A stretch of 64,000 bases of DNA from Pontibacter chinhatensis. Its GTDB lineage: Bacteria > Bacteroidota > Bacteroidia > Cytophagales > Hymenobacteraceae. The stretch lies in assembly GCF_900113285.1 (NCBI RefSeq), contig NZ_FOOT01000006.1, positions 224,918 to 288,917 on the forward strand. The letters run 5' to 3'. How positions within the stretch are numbered: the first letter of the stretch is position 1; every line of letters begins with the position of its first letter. Shown here one piece after another: positions 1 through 8,864 of the stretch. A model generated the notes under the pieces. That model had not been told where the DNA came from. It saw only the letters and a list, made by a program, of their open reading frames with translations, and made no database searches. A program made the position numbers and the translations under genes.

Positions 1-443
1 TTACCGCCGATCATACCCAGAAAAGTATAAACCCGGCCTATCAGAACGAGCTGGGCAACTTCCGGGTACCGCTGTTGCTGTTCCACCCAGGTAAGAATCT
101 GGAAAGTATAGATGCTGGCAGAGTGGCGCAGCACGCCGATATACCGGCCACCGTGGTGGATTTCCTGCAGGTTAAAACCGACAAGCTGCTGCCCTTCAGC
201 AAATCGCTGTTCGATACAGTAACTACAGGCAATGCTATACTTTATAATGGCTCTTCTTACCTGCTTGTGCAACCGGAGGTTGTAACGATGCTTAATCAGG
301 ACGATGCGCTGCAGTTTTATACTTTCCCCGACCTGGCCCCCGCCTCCCCTGCCCCACAGGCCGAGCAGCTGCTGAAGGCGCAGGTGCAGTATTTCCGGAA
401 CGGCCTGGTAAACAACCGGCTATACTTCTGGAAGGAATTCTAA
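1..443 (+). CDS. LTA synthase-like sulfatase, C-terminal part (5' end outside window)
   Basis: The reading frame is open from the window edge (phase starting at base 3) to the TAA at 441-443, so only the last ~146 residues are present. Early residues include TADHT followed by a VPLLLFHPG stretch; in alkaline-phosphatase-superfamily sulfatases of the LTA synthase/phosphoglycerol transferase type, a T(A/G)DH motif supplies late metal ligands and is followed by 'vP(l/i)l(f/y)hP'. These enzymes are normally anchored by N-terminal membrane helices and act on the periplasmic side of the inner membrane on lipid head groups or glycans. The tail after about residue 100 is not conserved in a way I recognise. 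The family call is good, the substrate is unknown because the nucleophile and membrane part are missing. Confidence 0.75.
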   Translation, partial: TADHTQKSINPAYQNELGNFRVPLLLFHPGKNLESIDAGRVAQHADIPATVVDFLQVKTDKLLPFSKSLFDTVTTGNAILYNGSSYLLVQPEVVTMLNQDDALQFYTFPDLAPASPAPQAEQLLKAQVQYFRNGLVNNRLYFWKEF

Positions 444-801
444 TTCTGAATGAGTGATTGAGCGAATAGGTATGTTGAAGAGGCTGCTCTCGCTCGCGTC
501 CCGCGAGTGTGAGACAAAGGGCGGCCTATGGTCGCTTGTTATACGAAAGGGGCCAGAGACTCCACATAGCTAGTTACGAGCGAGGAAGCTCTCGCCATAA
601 AAATCAGAGGCAAAACAATTTTAGATACCTACTACTTGTCTGATAGTAGAATAAAATGGCCAGAGGCCACGGGATAACTCACACTCGCGGGACGCGAGCG
701 AGGGCAAGTTCCAAGGACTTTGTTCCACTGGCTATGGTGATAGTAAGCTCAAGCCATCTCCTCATTAAAAGCCCAAACCATTCACTCATCCATTCCATCA
801 C
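444..801. other. Gene-free spacer carrying an inverted-repeat element
   Basis: No convincing coding sequence lies here; the only sizeable frame (656-877, +) is GC-biased by the repeat and resembles no protein. The spacer is dominated by the long inverted repeat at 489-513/678-702 and a small hairpin around 640-655 (CTACTA ... TAGTAG). Confidence 0.6.
489..702. repeat. 25-bp perfect inverted repeat pair flanking ~165 bp
   Basis: Bases 489-513 and 678-702 are exact reverse complements over 25 bp (core CGCTCGCGTCCCGCGAGTGT and its complement). The interior (514-677) holds another CTCG/GAGCG-rich imperfect hairpin near 578-598 and no ORF. The shape, GC-rich ends around a non-coding AT-richer core, is like a small palindromic extragenic element or MITE remnant. 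No transposase or target duplication was seen. Confidence 0.7.
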
Positions 802-1251
802 TCATTCAAAATTATACCCCGGCACCTCCGGCAGCGGCTCATACGTGCGGGTTTCGAAGTTTACTTGCCAGCAGTAGTGCTGCAGGCCGTTGGAGATAAC
901 CACGTACCGGGCGCGCAAGGTTTGGTTGTAGGTAGACACCTGCTTTATAACATCCTGCGTAATAGGTACATGAACGGCTTTGCACTCGAGCAGCAGGTGC
1001 GGTTGGCCCTCCTGGTTGTAAACGCAAAGGTCGGTACGCTTCTGCAACTTGTTGTAGCGGGTGCCGCGCTCTATGCTAATGAGGCTTTTGGGATAGCCGA
1101 GCGTGTGGATGAGATAATGCACAAAATGCTGGCGCACCCATTCCTCCGGGGTCAGCACGACGTTTTTGCGGCGAAGTATATCAAAAATCAGATAATTAGA
1201 ACCTGATTTCGTAACTTTGTAGTCAAAGGGAGGTAAATTGAGGGCATCCAT
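802..1251 (-). CDS. Type I restriction enzyme R-protein N-terminal domain (HSDR_N_2-like) stand-alone protein
   Basis: This ~149-aa protein has the layout of the HSDR_N_2 family (PF13588): a PD-(D/E)xK nuclease-like fold with the motif TDLCVYN followed by LLLECKAVHVPI, i.e. the D...ExK signature (E-C-K). In Bacteroidota such stand-alone proteins are common and not accompanied by HsdM/HsdS; none occur here. I start at the ATG at 1251 (MDALNLPPFD) because the longer TTG/GTG-type extension to 1305 is low-complexity alanine, and an A/G-rich sequence (AGGAAAAAGG) precedes 1251. It is divergent from the AMP nucleosidase gene. Its cellular role is unknown; nuclease function is inferred from the motif only. 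Confidence 0.75.
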   Translation of the reverse strand: MDALNLPPFDYKVTKSGSNYLIFDILRRKNVVLTPEEWVRQHFVHYLIHTLGYPKSLISIERGTRYNKLQKRTDLCVYNQEGQPHLLLECKAVHVPITQDVIKQVSTYNQTLRARYVVISNGLQHYCWQVNFETRTYEPLPEVPGYNFE

Positions 1252-1341
1252 ACTGCAATTTAACCTTTTTCCTGCTACCTCCGCCCCAGTAGCCGCTGCT
1301 GCCAAGGCGGTTTTTTTGTACCTAACTAATCAGTAAAACCC

Positions 1342-2115
1342 ATGAAAAGTAAAGAGGAAATAGTAAGCGACTGGCTGCCACGCTACACCGGCGTGCCCCT
1401 CGACGAGTTTGGGGAGTATATTCTGCTCACCAACTTTATTAACTATGTGCGCATGTTTGCCGACCGTTTCGGCGTGGAGATAAAAGGCCTGGATAAGCCT
1501 ATGCAAACAGCCACTGCCAACAACATCACCATCATTAACTTTGGCATGGGCAGTGCCATGGCGGCCACGGTGATGGACCTGCTCTCGGCCATCAAGCCTA
1601 AGGCGGCCCTGTTCCTGGGCAAGTGCGGCGGCCTAAAAAAGAAAACGCAGATAGGCGACCTTATACTTCCGATTGCAGCCATCCGCGGCGAGGGTACCTC
1701 CGACGACTACCTGCCACCGGAAATCCCGGCCCTGCCTTCGTTCCGCCTGCAGCGTGCGGTTTCTTCCATGATCAAAAAGCACGAGCTCGATTACTGGACC
1801 GGCACGGTATATACCACCAACCGCCGCGTGTGGGAGCACGACGACGACTTTAAAGATTACCTGCGCCAGATCCGCGCCATGGGCATCGACATGGAAACGG
1901 CCACCATCTTTACCGTAGGCTTTATCAACGAGATCCCGCACGGGGCCCTGCTCTTGGTGTCTGACAACCCGATGATCCCGGAGGGCGTGAAGACCTCGGA
2001 AAGCGACAAGCTCGTGACAACCAACTACGTGGAGAAACACCTGAGCATCGGCATCGACTCACTGCTGGAGCTAATCAACTCCGGAGAATCCGTAAAACAT
2101 ATGCGCTTCGAGTAA
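1342..2115 (+). CDS. amn: AMP nucleosidase (short Bacteroidota type)
   Basis: The 257-aa product belongs to the nucleoside phosphorylase/hydrolase superfamily and matches the short AMP nucleosidase found in Bacteroidota, which hydrolyses AMP to adenine and ribose 5-phosphate in the cytoplasm (EC 3.2.2.4). Visible signatures are the phosphate/ribose pocket NFGMGSAMAATVMDLL, the GKCGGL loop, the purine-binding GIDMETATIF stretch with the ribose-contacting Met-Glu, and a late SDNPM segment. The E. coli enzyme has an extra ~200-residue regulatory N-terminus which is absent here, as expected for this lineage. The ATG at 1342 gives full length. The amidohydrolase gene starts 9 bp after the stop, so the two are probably co-transcribed. 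Confidence 0.88.
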   Translation: MKSKEEIVSDWLPRYTGVPLDEFGEYILLTNFINYVRMFADRFGVEIKGLDKPMQTATANNITIINFGMGSAMAATVMDLLSAIKPKAALFLGKCGGLKKKTQIGDLILPIAAIRGEGTSDDYLPPEIPALPSFRLQRAVSSMIKKHELDYWTGTVYTTNRRVWEHDDDFKDYLRQIRAMGIDMETATIFTVGFINEIPHGALLLVSDNPMIPEGVKTSESDKLVTTNYVEKHLSIGIDSLLELINSGESVKHMRFE

Positions 2116-2124
2116 ACCAACACT

Positions 2125-3786
2125 ATGACCAGAACCTTACGCACCCTTGCCGCCGCCCTCCTGTTGGGTGGCACCTTGTTAGGCAGCTGCACCAGCTCTA
2201 GCACAGGCTCCGAGCCAGCCGACCTGATCGTCTACAACGGAAACGTGTACACGGTTAACGAGAACTTCGATAAGGCGGAGGCCTTCGCCGTGAAAGACGG
2301 AAAAATTGTGGCTGTTGGCACTTCGGAGGAAATCCGCGGCAAGTATAAAGCCGCCGAAGAACTGGATGCCGAGGGCAAAACCATCTACCCCGGTTTTATA
2401 GACGCCCACGCCCACTTCTACCGCTACGGCTTGTCGCTGCAGTCGGCTGACCTGGTGGATACCGAGTCGTTTAAGGAGGTGGTGCAGAAGGTAGTGGATC
2501 ACCGCCAGAAGTACCCGGAGGCTGACTGGATTACCGGCCGCGGCTGGGACCAGAACGACTGGCCCGTGAAGGAGTTCCCGACCAAGGACACGCTGGACCT
2601 GCTCTTCCCCGACACTCCGGTGCTGCTGACGCGCATCGACGGGCACGCGGCACTGGCTAACCAGAAAGCCCTGGACCTGGCAGGCGTAACGCCGCAAACA
2701 AAGCTGGTGGGCGGCCTGGTGGAAGTGGAGAACGGCAAGATGACGGGTATACTGGTCGATAATGCCATTGATTTGGTGTCCTCCAAAATCCCGGCCCCGA
2801 CGGAGGAGGAAAGCCGCGAGGCACTGAAAATAGCAGAAGCGAACACCTTTGCCTTTGGCCTAACGACGGTGGATGACGCGGGAATCGACAAAGCCACAGT
2901 GGATTTGATTGACGACATGCACCGGAAGGGCGAGCTGCAGATGCGCGTATACGCCATGCTGAACCCTACCCTGGGCAACCAGGACTACTACTTTAAAAAC
3001 GGTCCCTACAAAACCGACCGGCTGAATGTGCGCTCTTTCAAGATATACTCTGATGGCGCACTGGGGTCGAGAGGTGCTTGCCTGCTGGAGCCTTACCACG
3101 ATAAGCATGGCCAGTATGGCTTCTTGCTGGCCTCGGAGCAGGAGTTCCGCGATATCGCTGCCAAGCTGAACGAGCACGGCTTCCAGATGAACACGCACGC
3201 CATCGGCGACTCGGCCAACCGCCTGCTGCTGGATATTTACGGGGAGATTTTGGGAGGCGAAAACGACAAGCGCTGGCGCATCGAGCACGCCCAAATCATC
3301 AACCCTGCCGATATGGCCAAGTTTGGCAAGTATAACATCATTCCGTCGGTGCAGCCTACGCACGCTACTTCAGACATGTACTGGGCCGGCGACCGCCTGG
3401 GCAAAGAGCGCGTGAAGCATGCCTATCCGTTTAAAGAGCTGATGGAGCAGAACGGCTACATCCCGCTGGGCACTGACTTCCCGGTAGAAAGCATAAATCC
3501 GTTTTATACTTTCCACTCGGCTGTGGCGCGGCAGGATGCGAAGAACTGGCCCGAAGGAGGTTTCCAGATGGAAAATGCTATGAGCCGGGAAGATGCCCTG
3601 CGCGGCATGACCATCTGGGCTGCTAAGTCTAACTTCGAGGAGAACGAGAAGGGAAGTATAGAGCCGGGCAAGTTCGCCGACTTTATACTTCTGGACCGCG
3701 ACCTGATGACCGTTGCGCCAGAGCAGATGCGCGAGGCCCAAGTGCTGCGCACCTACCTGGATGGCAAGCTGGTGTACAAGAAGTAA
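2125..3786 (+). CDS. Amidohydrolase family 3 lipoprotein (YtcJ-like)
   Basis: This 553-aa protein starts with a lipoprotein signal (AALLLGGTLLGSC, Cys as the modified residue) followed by a Ser/Thr linker, so it should be anchored outside the cytoplasmic membrane. The body is an Amidohydro_3/YtcJ TIM barrel: the composite beta-sandwich start (LIVYNGNVYTV), metal ligands in GFIDAHAHF, HAIGDSAN, the IEHAQ strand and GTDFPVE aspartate region near the C-terminus, then the closing beta-sandwich strand. Family members hydrolyse amides or carbamates of varied substrates; the substrate cannot be read from sequence. It follows amn by 9 bp and is terminated by the hairpin at 3841-3874. Confidence 0.85.
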   Translation: MTRTLRTLAAALLLGGTLLGSCTSSSTGSEPADLIVYNGNVYTVNENFDKAEAFAVKDGKIVAVGTSEEIRGKYKAAEELDAEGKTIYPGFIDAHAHFYRYGLSLQSADLVDTESFKEVVQKVVDHRQKYPEADWITGRGWDQNDWPVKEFPTKDTLDLLFPDTPVLLTRIDGHAALANQKALDLAGVTPQTKLVGGLVEVENGKMTGILVDNAIDLVSSKIPAPTEEESREALKIAEANTFAFGLTTVDDAGIDKATVDLIDDMHRKGELQMRVYAMLNPTLGNQDYYFKNGPYKTDRLNVRSFKIYSDGALGSRGACLLEPYHDKHGQYGFLLASEQEFRDIAAKLNEHGFQMNTHAIGDSANRLLLDIYGEILGGENDKRWRIEHAQIINPADMAKFGKYNIIPSVQPTHATSDMYWAGDRLGKERVKHAYPFKELMEQNGYIPLGTDFPVESINPFYTFHSAVARQDAKNWPEGGFQMENAMSREDALRGMTIWAAKSNFEENEKGSIEPGKFADFILLDRDLMTVAPEQMREAQVLRTYLDGKLVYKK

Positions 3787-3840
3787 AAGTTTAGGAGTTG
3801 ATGAGTTTGGGAGTTAGAAGATACTCTCTCGTTAAATTAT

Positions 3841-3874
3841 AAAGTCCGCTGAGGTTTATACTTCAGCGGACTTT
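3841..3874 (+). terminator. Rho-independent terminator after the amidohydrolase gene
   Basis: AAAGTCCGCTGA pairs with TCAGCGGACTTT around a short loop, followed by CTTTTT. It lies ~55 bp after the stop codon at 3786. The loop contains TTTATACTT, a copy of the window-wide motif. Confidence 0.85.
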
Positions 3875-3907
3875 CTTTTTGGGGAAGTATGGAGGGTCTA
3901 TTGGATG

Positions 3908-4076
3908 AAAGTATAAAACGCACGTTGCGACTTATACTTTGGAGAAGGTGTAAACCCACCCCCTTAGAGCTACGCTCGCTACCTTCGAACTCTCGTTCTC
4001 GGTAGTCCACAGGAGGGGAATTATATTACACAAGCAGGAATTCCCCTCCTCGGAGGGGTTAGGGGTGGGTTCATCG
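3908..4076. repeat. Dispersed repeat element, copy 1, with flanking CCCCTCC/GGAGGGG inverted repeat
   Basis: Bases 3908-3952 match 24403-24447 with only about five differences over 45 bp; both begin AAAGTATAAAACG and contain an inverted pair AAAGTATAA ... TTATACTTT followed by GG(A/G)GAAGGTGTA. Here the element continues into an AACCCACCCCCTTAG-type end which pairs with the GGGGTTAGGGGTGGGTT end at ~4054-4070, and an inner GAGGGGAATT/AATTCCCCTC pair. This is a palindromic intergenic repeat. The rest of 3787-4205 contains no supported gene. Confidence 0.7.
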
Positions 4077-4205
4077 TAAGTCAGGTTATAAAGTATAGAG
4101 TATAGACAGTAAGCCCAAGTCAACACATTAATGCAAGGCCTTTTATACTTCAAAAGTCTTTTGTCCTTTGTCTAATAGTCTTTTGTCCCATCACAAAAAG
4201 TATAG

Positions 4206-5537
4206 CTACTTACCGCCCAGGGCATGAGCGCTCTCCGGCTGCGCCTCCAGCACCCGCTTGTTTCGCATCATCAGCAGGAACAGCAGCCCCAGGGCAAAGA
4301 AGGTAATCAGGGCCATGATGCTGTTACGCATAGAGCCTGTTACCTGGGCAATCATACCGTAGGCGAAGGTGCCCAGCACGATGGATATTTTCTCGGTTAC
4401 ATCATAAAAGCTAAAGTAGGAGGCGTGGTCTTTCGTAGTCGCCGGAATCAGCTTGGAGTACGTAGAGCGCGACAGCGACTGTATACCGCCCATCACAGAA
4501 CCTACCACCGCCGCCAGGGCATAAAACTGCAGCTGCCCGTGTGTAAAGTATGCGCCGATGCAGATGCCTATCCAAACCAGCACCGCCACAATCAGCGCCC
4601 GCACGTTTCCATACTTTTCGGAGAGACGGGCAAAGGCATAGGCACCGGCTATGGCCACCAGTTGTATGATAAGTATGGTGATGATAAGCACATCGCTTGG
4701 CAGGCGCAGCTCCACTTCTCCGAAGATGGCGGCCAGGTACATTACCGTTTGCACGCCCATGTTGTAGAAGAAGTAGGCCAGTAGGAAACGCTTGAGCAAC
4801 GGCAGATTTTTTACCTGGTCCAGTACCTTTTTGAGTTCCTTAAAGCCATTGAGTATCCAGCTGCCCTTCGGTTTGCGGTTGTATACGTTGCCGGGCAAAT
4901 GGTAAAACGTATACTGGGCAAAGCCTAGCCACCAGATGCCCGTGCTCAGAAAGGCAATGCGGGGCGGCAGCGAGGTGTTATCAGCGGCGATGCCAAACCA
5001 ACCGGGCTGCATGATCATCGCCAGGTTAAAAATCAGCAGGATCACGCTGCCAATGTAGCCCATCGAAAAGCCCCTTGCGCTCAGGCGGTCGTACTGGTCT
5101 TCGGTGGCAATCTCTGGCAAATACGCGTTGTAGAACACGATACTGCCGCTAAAGCCAATAGTGGCCAGCACAAAAAGTATAACCGACAGGTTAAACGTTT
5201 CGGCCGTGAAAAAGTATAAGCCCGCGCAGGAAAGCGCCCCCAGGTAACAAAACAGCTGCAGGAACAGCTTTTTACGCCCGCTGTAGTCGGCGATGGCCGT
5301 CAGAAACGGGCTCATGAACGCGATGATCAGAAAAGCGGCCGAAATGGCGTACGTGAACAGCACCGAGCTGTCCAGATCAAAACCCAGGAAGTTGACCACG
5401 GAACTGCCATCCGGTTTTCTGGCTACCGCGCTAAAATAAATCGGGAAGATGGTGGAGGTAATAACAAGTGAGTAAACCGAGTTGGCCCAGTCATAGAAAC
5501 ACCAGGCCCTGGTAACGGTGGGGTTATTTTTTTCCAT
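4206..5537 (-). CDS. MFS transporter, UMF1 family
   Basis: The 443-aa product is a polytopic membrane protein with about 12 predicted helices. The N-terminal TRAWCFYDWANSVYSLVITS is the hallmark of the UMF1/Atg22-like branch (PF11700) of the major facilitator superfamily, and an ADYSGRKK loop gives the usual MFS cytoplasmic signature between helices 2 and 3. Family members include fungal vacuolar amino-acid effluxers; bacterial substrates are unknown. The C-terminus ends in a short charged tail. The gene stands alone: its start faces the stop of the downstream helical-repeat gene and its stop faces the 3908-4076 repeat. Confidence 0.88.
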   Translation of the reverse strand: MEKNNPTVTRAWCFYDWANSVYSLVITSTIFPIYFSAVARKPDGSSVVNFLGFDLDSSVLFTYAISAAFLIIAFMSPFLTAIADYSGRKKLFLQLFCYLGALSCAGLYFFTAETFNLSVILFVLATIGFSGSIVFYNAYLPEIATEDQYDRLSARGFSMGYIGSVILLIFNLAMIMQPGWFGIAADNTSLPPRIAFLSTGIWWLGFAQYTFYHLPGNVYNRKPKGSWILNGFKELKKVLDQVKNLPLLKRFLLAYFFYNMGVQTVMYLAAIFGEVELRLPSDVLIITILIIQLVAIAGAYAFARLSEKYGNVRALIVAVLVWIGICIGAYFTHGQLQFYALAAVVGSVMGGIQSLSRSTYSKLIPATTKDHASYFSFYDVTEKISIVLGTFAYGMIAQVTGSMRNSIMALITFFALGLLFLLMMRNKRVLEAQPESAHALGGK

Positions 5538-5573
5538 CCCGAAAAGTAGTAAAAATAACGCAGCCAGACATCA

Positions 5574-7064
5574 CTACAGCAGCTGCTCCCGCCGATTTAG
5601 TAAGTGCAGCGCCAGTTCCCAGAGGTGCTCGTAGGGCACAATTTCCACCTCCGTGAAGGCATCTCCGGGAAGTGGGGTCGTCTTTAGTTTTTCCAGCAGC
5701 TCTTCTCCTTGCGCACGCGCCTCCGCGCTGCTTTTGGTAAGCACCAACAACAGTAGCCGCATAAAAATCCGGGGCCTTTCGGCCTTCTCCCCTTTCAGGT
5801 GCTTGCGTGTGTACTTTCGTACCCGCTCTGCGTGCAGCGCGAGATCTTCCACATGAGGGGCAGCCAGTTTCTCCAGCACATCCAGCACCAGCAAAGCCAG
5901 GTTGAAGCCAACTTTATCGTTAGGCAGAATGAGCAGCTTAGTCGTGATCCCGGTGGATAAGTCCTGCAACTGCTCCTCCCGCTCTTGCGCCACTGCAAAG
6001 GCGAAGTAACGCCTGTACAGCTCCCAGCGCTCAATGCTGCTGTCCCCGAGTTTCCTCAGATGCTCGCCTTCTATCACGTCTCTCAGCAACTCCTCAGCCA
6101 GCTCGTACTGCTTGCTGTGCATGGCCAGTAGCACATAGTTCTCCATAAAGGCAAACCAATTGGCAGAGTGTTTTCCAAAAAGCTTGATGTTCTCGGCCGC
6201 TAACCTGAGGCCTTTCTCATACTGCCTGCTTTGCAGCAGGGCGTAGACGATGATGTAGGAATTGAATTTCCGGTTATACCAACTTGTATTGACTTTCTTT
6301 GCCTCAACCAATGCCTCTGCCTGAGCTATGGAGTCGGCTATTTTCGAATACTCCCCTAATTGCTCAAGATAAGCCGTATTCAAAACATGCCATTTAGAGA
6401 AAACCTTGGAAGAACCTGACTTTTCCCATAGCTCCCATAGTCTTGCAAGAGCAGCCGGAAACATGTCCAATGTTTGAGATTTCTCAGCTGTGTACCCCTT
6501 CAGTACTAGCATCGTATCATCATAAAGGAAGATGGCTTCACGCTCTTGCCCCTGAATGCGGTATAAATCCATTAGATCTTTATTGCATTTCGCAAGTTCT
6601 TTGCGTTTTCCTAGGTCTTGGTAGATAGCCTTTATGCCCTCCAAAGCCCGTATGTGCATCTCTGTATTGTCGTGCTCTGCGGCTATCTGGGCAACTTGTT
6701 CTAAAAGCTTAACTGCAAGCTTTACTTCAGAATGCAACATCAACGCCTGTGCCTGCGTGAGGAGGGAAAGGCAAACATACGTTGCCTCGTTCCCGCTCTT
6801 CACGTTATCAGCCGACTGATAAAGAAAGTATAGATGATTGTAAAGCTTTTTCCGGAATCGATACTTTAGCGTACGGTATGTTCCGGTTAGCTTTTCACTT
6901 CCATATATCTCCTTTGCCACCGCCTCATCAGAGTAAGCAGTGTTATTCTTTAACAGATAAAAAAGCTTCGACTCAAGGGTGTTATTTTCCTGCAGGTTTA
7001 TTAAGGGAGAAGTGGCAGGAGTATTCTCGTCAATGATCCTGATTAGCCTCTGTAGTTCCTTCAT
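5574..7064 (-). CDS. Helical-repeat (TPR-like) protein, paralogue B of a tandem pair
   Basis: I do not recognise a named family for this 496-aa protein. It is a paralogue of the gene at 7080-8561: both have an ~85-residue N-terminal module ending in Y(R/K)xLKxRxxxKLY, a middle made of ~35-40-residue amphipathic helix pairs (TPR/superhelix pattern with A/L/Y at regular spacing), and a common end with PGDA and EIVPYEHLWE. There is no signal peptide or membrane segment, so it is likely cytoplasmic. The ATG at 7064 is 15 bp after the stop of the paralogue and the two are surely one transcript. RRNPP regulators and Rap phosphatases have a comparable small N-terminal module plus superhelical repeats; the resemblance is architectural only. 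Confidence 0.7.
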   Translation of the reverse strand: MKELQRLIRIIDENTPATSPLINLQENNTLESKLFYLLKNNTAYSDEAVAKEIYGSEKLTGTYRTLKYRFRKKLYNHLYFLYQSADNVKSGNEATYVCLSLLTQAQALMLHSEVKLAVKLLEQVAQIAAEHDNTEMHIRALEGIKAIYQDLGKRKELAKCNKDLMDLYRIQGQEREAIFLYDDTMLVLKGYTAEKSQTLDMFPAALARLWELWEKSGSSKVFSKWHVLNTAYLEQLGEYSKIADSIAQAEALVEAKKVNTSWYNRKFNSYIIVYALLQSRQYEKGLRLAAENIKLFGKHSANWFAFMENYVLLAMHSKQYELAEELLRDVIEGEHLRKLGDSSIERWELYRRYFAFAVAQEREEQLQDLSTGITTKLLILPNDKVGFNLALLVLDVLEKLAAPHVEDLALHAERVRKYTRKHLKGEKAERPRIFMRLLLLVLTKSSAEARAQGEELLEKLKTTPLPGDAFTEVEIVPYEHLWELALHLLNRREQLL

Positions 7065-7079
7065 TATGATTGAAATGTC

Positions 7080-8561
7080 CTACTTGTAATGCGTTTGCAG
7101 TGTATCCAGAATATGTTCCCAAAGGTGTTCATACGGAACAATCTCGATTTCGGCATATGCGTCGCCAGGTATAGGAGTCTCGATAAGTTTCTGATACAAC
7201 TTGTGGCCTTTCTTCCTACATGACTCCACATCATAATCTTCTGTAACAATCAGGATCAGCAGCTTCAAAAATATCTTGCTCCGGAGGCTGAATGTATCCT
7301 TTAAGTGGGTTAGTATATACTTTTTAAGACTCTCGATCCGATACAATAAGGCTTCTGTGTCTCTTTTCTGAAGATAGTAGACAAACTGAAGTATAAGGAT
7401 GGCCACGTTAAATCCTTGCTTGTCTTTACTGTACTCCGGCAAAGAGAGCAAAAACGGGTTAATCAGGTTAGATGAAGCTGCGTTAGACTGATTCAGCATC
7501 ACATAGTAAGCCTGGTATATTCTCCATCTCTCTTTCGCTGCAACAGAAAGCTTATCCATCAAACTGTTACTGAACACCTGGTGCAGTGTTACTTCAGCCA
7601 AATCATAGTTCTTGCTATGGGTAGCCAGTAAGAAGAAGTTCTCCTGGAATGAAAACCAGTTAATGCTCTTCTCATCAAAAAACTTAACAAACTCCTTTGC
7701 ATACCTCAGGCCGGCAGTGTACTTCTTTAGCCTGAGGTGCGCGTACACCAGAATAAACTTGTTGTACAGGCTGTCAAATCTATGTTGGTTAACAGCCCCC
7801 TCCGCTATCAGCTTTTCCGAATCGAAGGTGAGCTGAAGTATCCTGTCAAAGTCGCCGATTAACTCAAAGTATAGCATCGAGAGCTTATAGTAAGAGTTAA
7901 ATGCTTCATAAGTACCTGCTCTTTCCCAAAGCTTTTTCACGGCTTCTACTTTCGTATTCAGGCTAGCCACTATGTTTTTCCTGCTCTTAACACTCTTAAA
8001 AACAGAGACTCGTACAGATTGATAAATACTTTGAGCTTCTCTCTCAGCAAGTTTTTTGTTTAAGAAATCGTTGTATAATTCCAGATGCCTTTCATATGCC
8101 TTCTGCTTTCCGGTAAAAGAAAGTGCGGCTAAAATAATTTCATAGGCGAGAACTTTCTGGTTTGTAAAAGAGTATTCATCAGACACGGCTATGACTTTAT
8201 TAGCCAACTCGGCTGCCAGAATGAATTTATGGTTACGGAATAAAACATTCGCTTTTAATAAGACTTGCTGGCAGAATTGCTCCTTCCTGTATACTAAATT
8301 TGTTTCGGTGTCTTCGTACTCATATAAAAGTAATAGATCGTATAATTTGCTTTTAACTCTGTGCTTGAGCATTTTGTACCTGAAGTCATCAGGAGAGGTA
8401 TTGTAGAGTTCCTGAGCTAGTGCTGCATCGCTTGCATGTACTCCATTGGCTATAAGGTGTATAAACCTATACTCCTTACTTTCTTTTCGCCCCTTTTTAA
8501 AGAGACTTTCCTTGTTGTAACCCGTCTTGAGAACGTCAACTAATTGTACAAGCTCTTCCAA
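7080..8561 (-). CDS. Helical-repeat (TPR-like) protein, paralogue A of a tandem pair
   Basis: This 493-aa product shares its N-terminal module (ALAQELYN ... KMLKHRVKSKLYDLLLLYE), helical-repeat body and C-terminal EIVPYEHLWE with the downstream gene. It is markedly more AT-rich and lysine-rich than its neighbours, so the two copies have diverged in composition. The only start in reach is a TTG at 8559-8561, since an in-frame TAG lies two codons upstream; a rare start would lower translation. The promoter must lie in the AT-rich spacer 8562-8864, which also carries TATAGTTAC sites. No membrane segment or catalytic motif is visible. A peptide-binding or protein-binding regulatory scaffold is plausible but unproven. 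Confidence 0.7.
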   Translation of the reverse strand: MEELVQLVDVLKTGYNKESLFKKGRKESKEYRFIHLIANGVHASDAALAQELYNTSPDDFRYKMLKHRVKSKLYDLLLLYEYEDTETNLVYRKEQFCQQVLLKANVLFRNHKFILAAELANKVIAVSDEYSFTNQKVLAYEIILAALSFTGKQKAYERHLELYNDFLNKKLAEREAQSIYQSVRVSVFKSVKSRKNIVASLNTKVEAVKKLWERAGTYEAFNSYYKLSMLYFELIGDFDRILQLTFDSEKLIAEGAVNQHRFDSLYNKFILVYAHLRLKKYTAGLRYAKEFVKFFDEKSINWFSFQENFFLLATHSKNYDLAEVTLHQVFSNSLMDKLSVAAKERWRIYQAYYVMLNQSNAASSNLINPFLLSLPEYSKDKQGFNVAILILQFVYYLQKRDTEALLYRIESLKKYILTHLKDTFSLRSKIFLKLLILIVTEDYDVESCRKKGHKLYQKLIETPIPGDAYAEIEIVPYEHLWEHILDTLQTHYK

Positions 8562-8864
8562 ACCCTAAAATTTATCTATATAGTTATAGTTACTTTAAAT
8601 TTGTATATTGACTTTACAAATAAAGCGATGCAAACTTAATTTTCCAGACTAATATAGCTTATTTTGAATGCTTAAGTTACTTTTTCGCATTTTTTAACTT
8701 TTGGCGTTCATCGAAAATAATTAGCTGTGAGTACCAACGGACCTCAAAAGAATGTATAATATAACTATTTAATAATCATATTATAGTTACCTAATAGTAC
8801 AAACATTCCTTTTAAGAGCAGTAATTTTAACCAACCTTTGCGTATCACTTAAACATTAAAAGAC
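8562..8864. promoter_or_regulatory. AT-rich divergent control region with TATAGTTAC sites
   Basis: This spacer separates the helical-repeat pair (minus) from the small peptide ORF and ABC importer (plus). It is far more AT-rich than the surroundings. TATAGTTAC occurs at 8585-8593 and 8782-8790; the second is paired with an inverted TAACTAT at 8762-8768. TAAATTTG at 8595-8602 fits the Bacteroidota -7 box (TAnnTTTG) on the plus strand, but a -33 box is not clear. Confidence 0.45.

Noticed and set aside
656..877. 73-codon plus-strand frame in the first spacer
   Set aside because: It runs through the inverted-repeat arm, has Arg/Ser-rich composition with no family likeness, and overlaps the restriction-like gene on the other strand.
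3932..4153. 73-codon minus-strand frame
   Set aside because: Lies entirely inside the palindromic repeat element; its sequence is the translation of the repeat.
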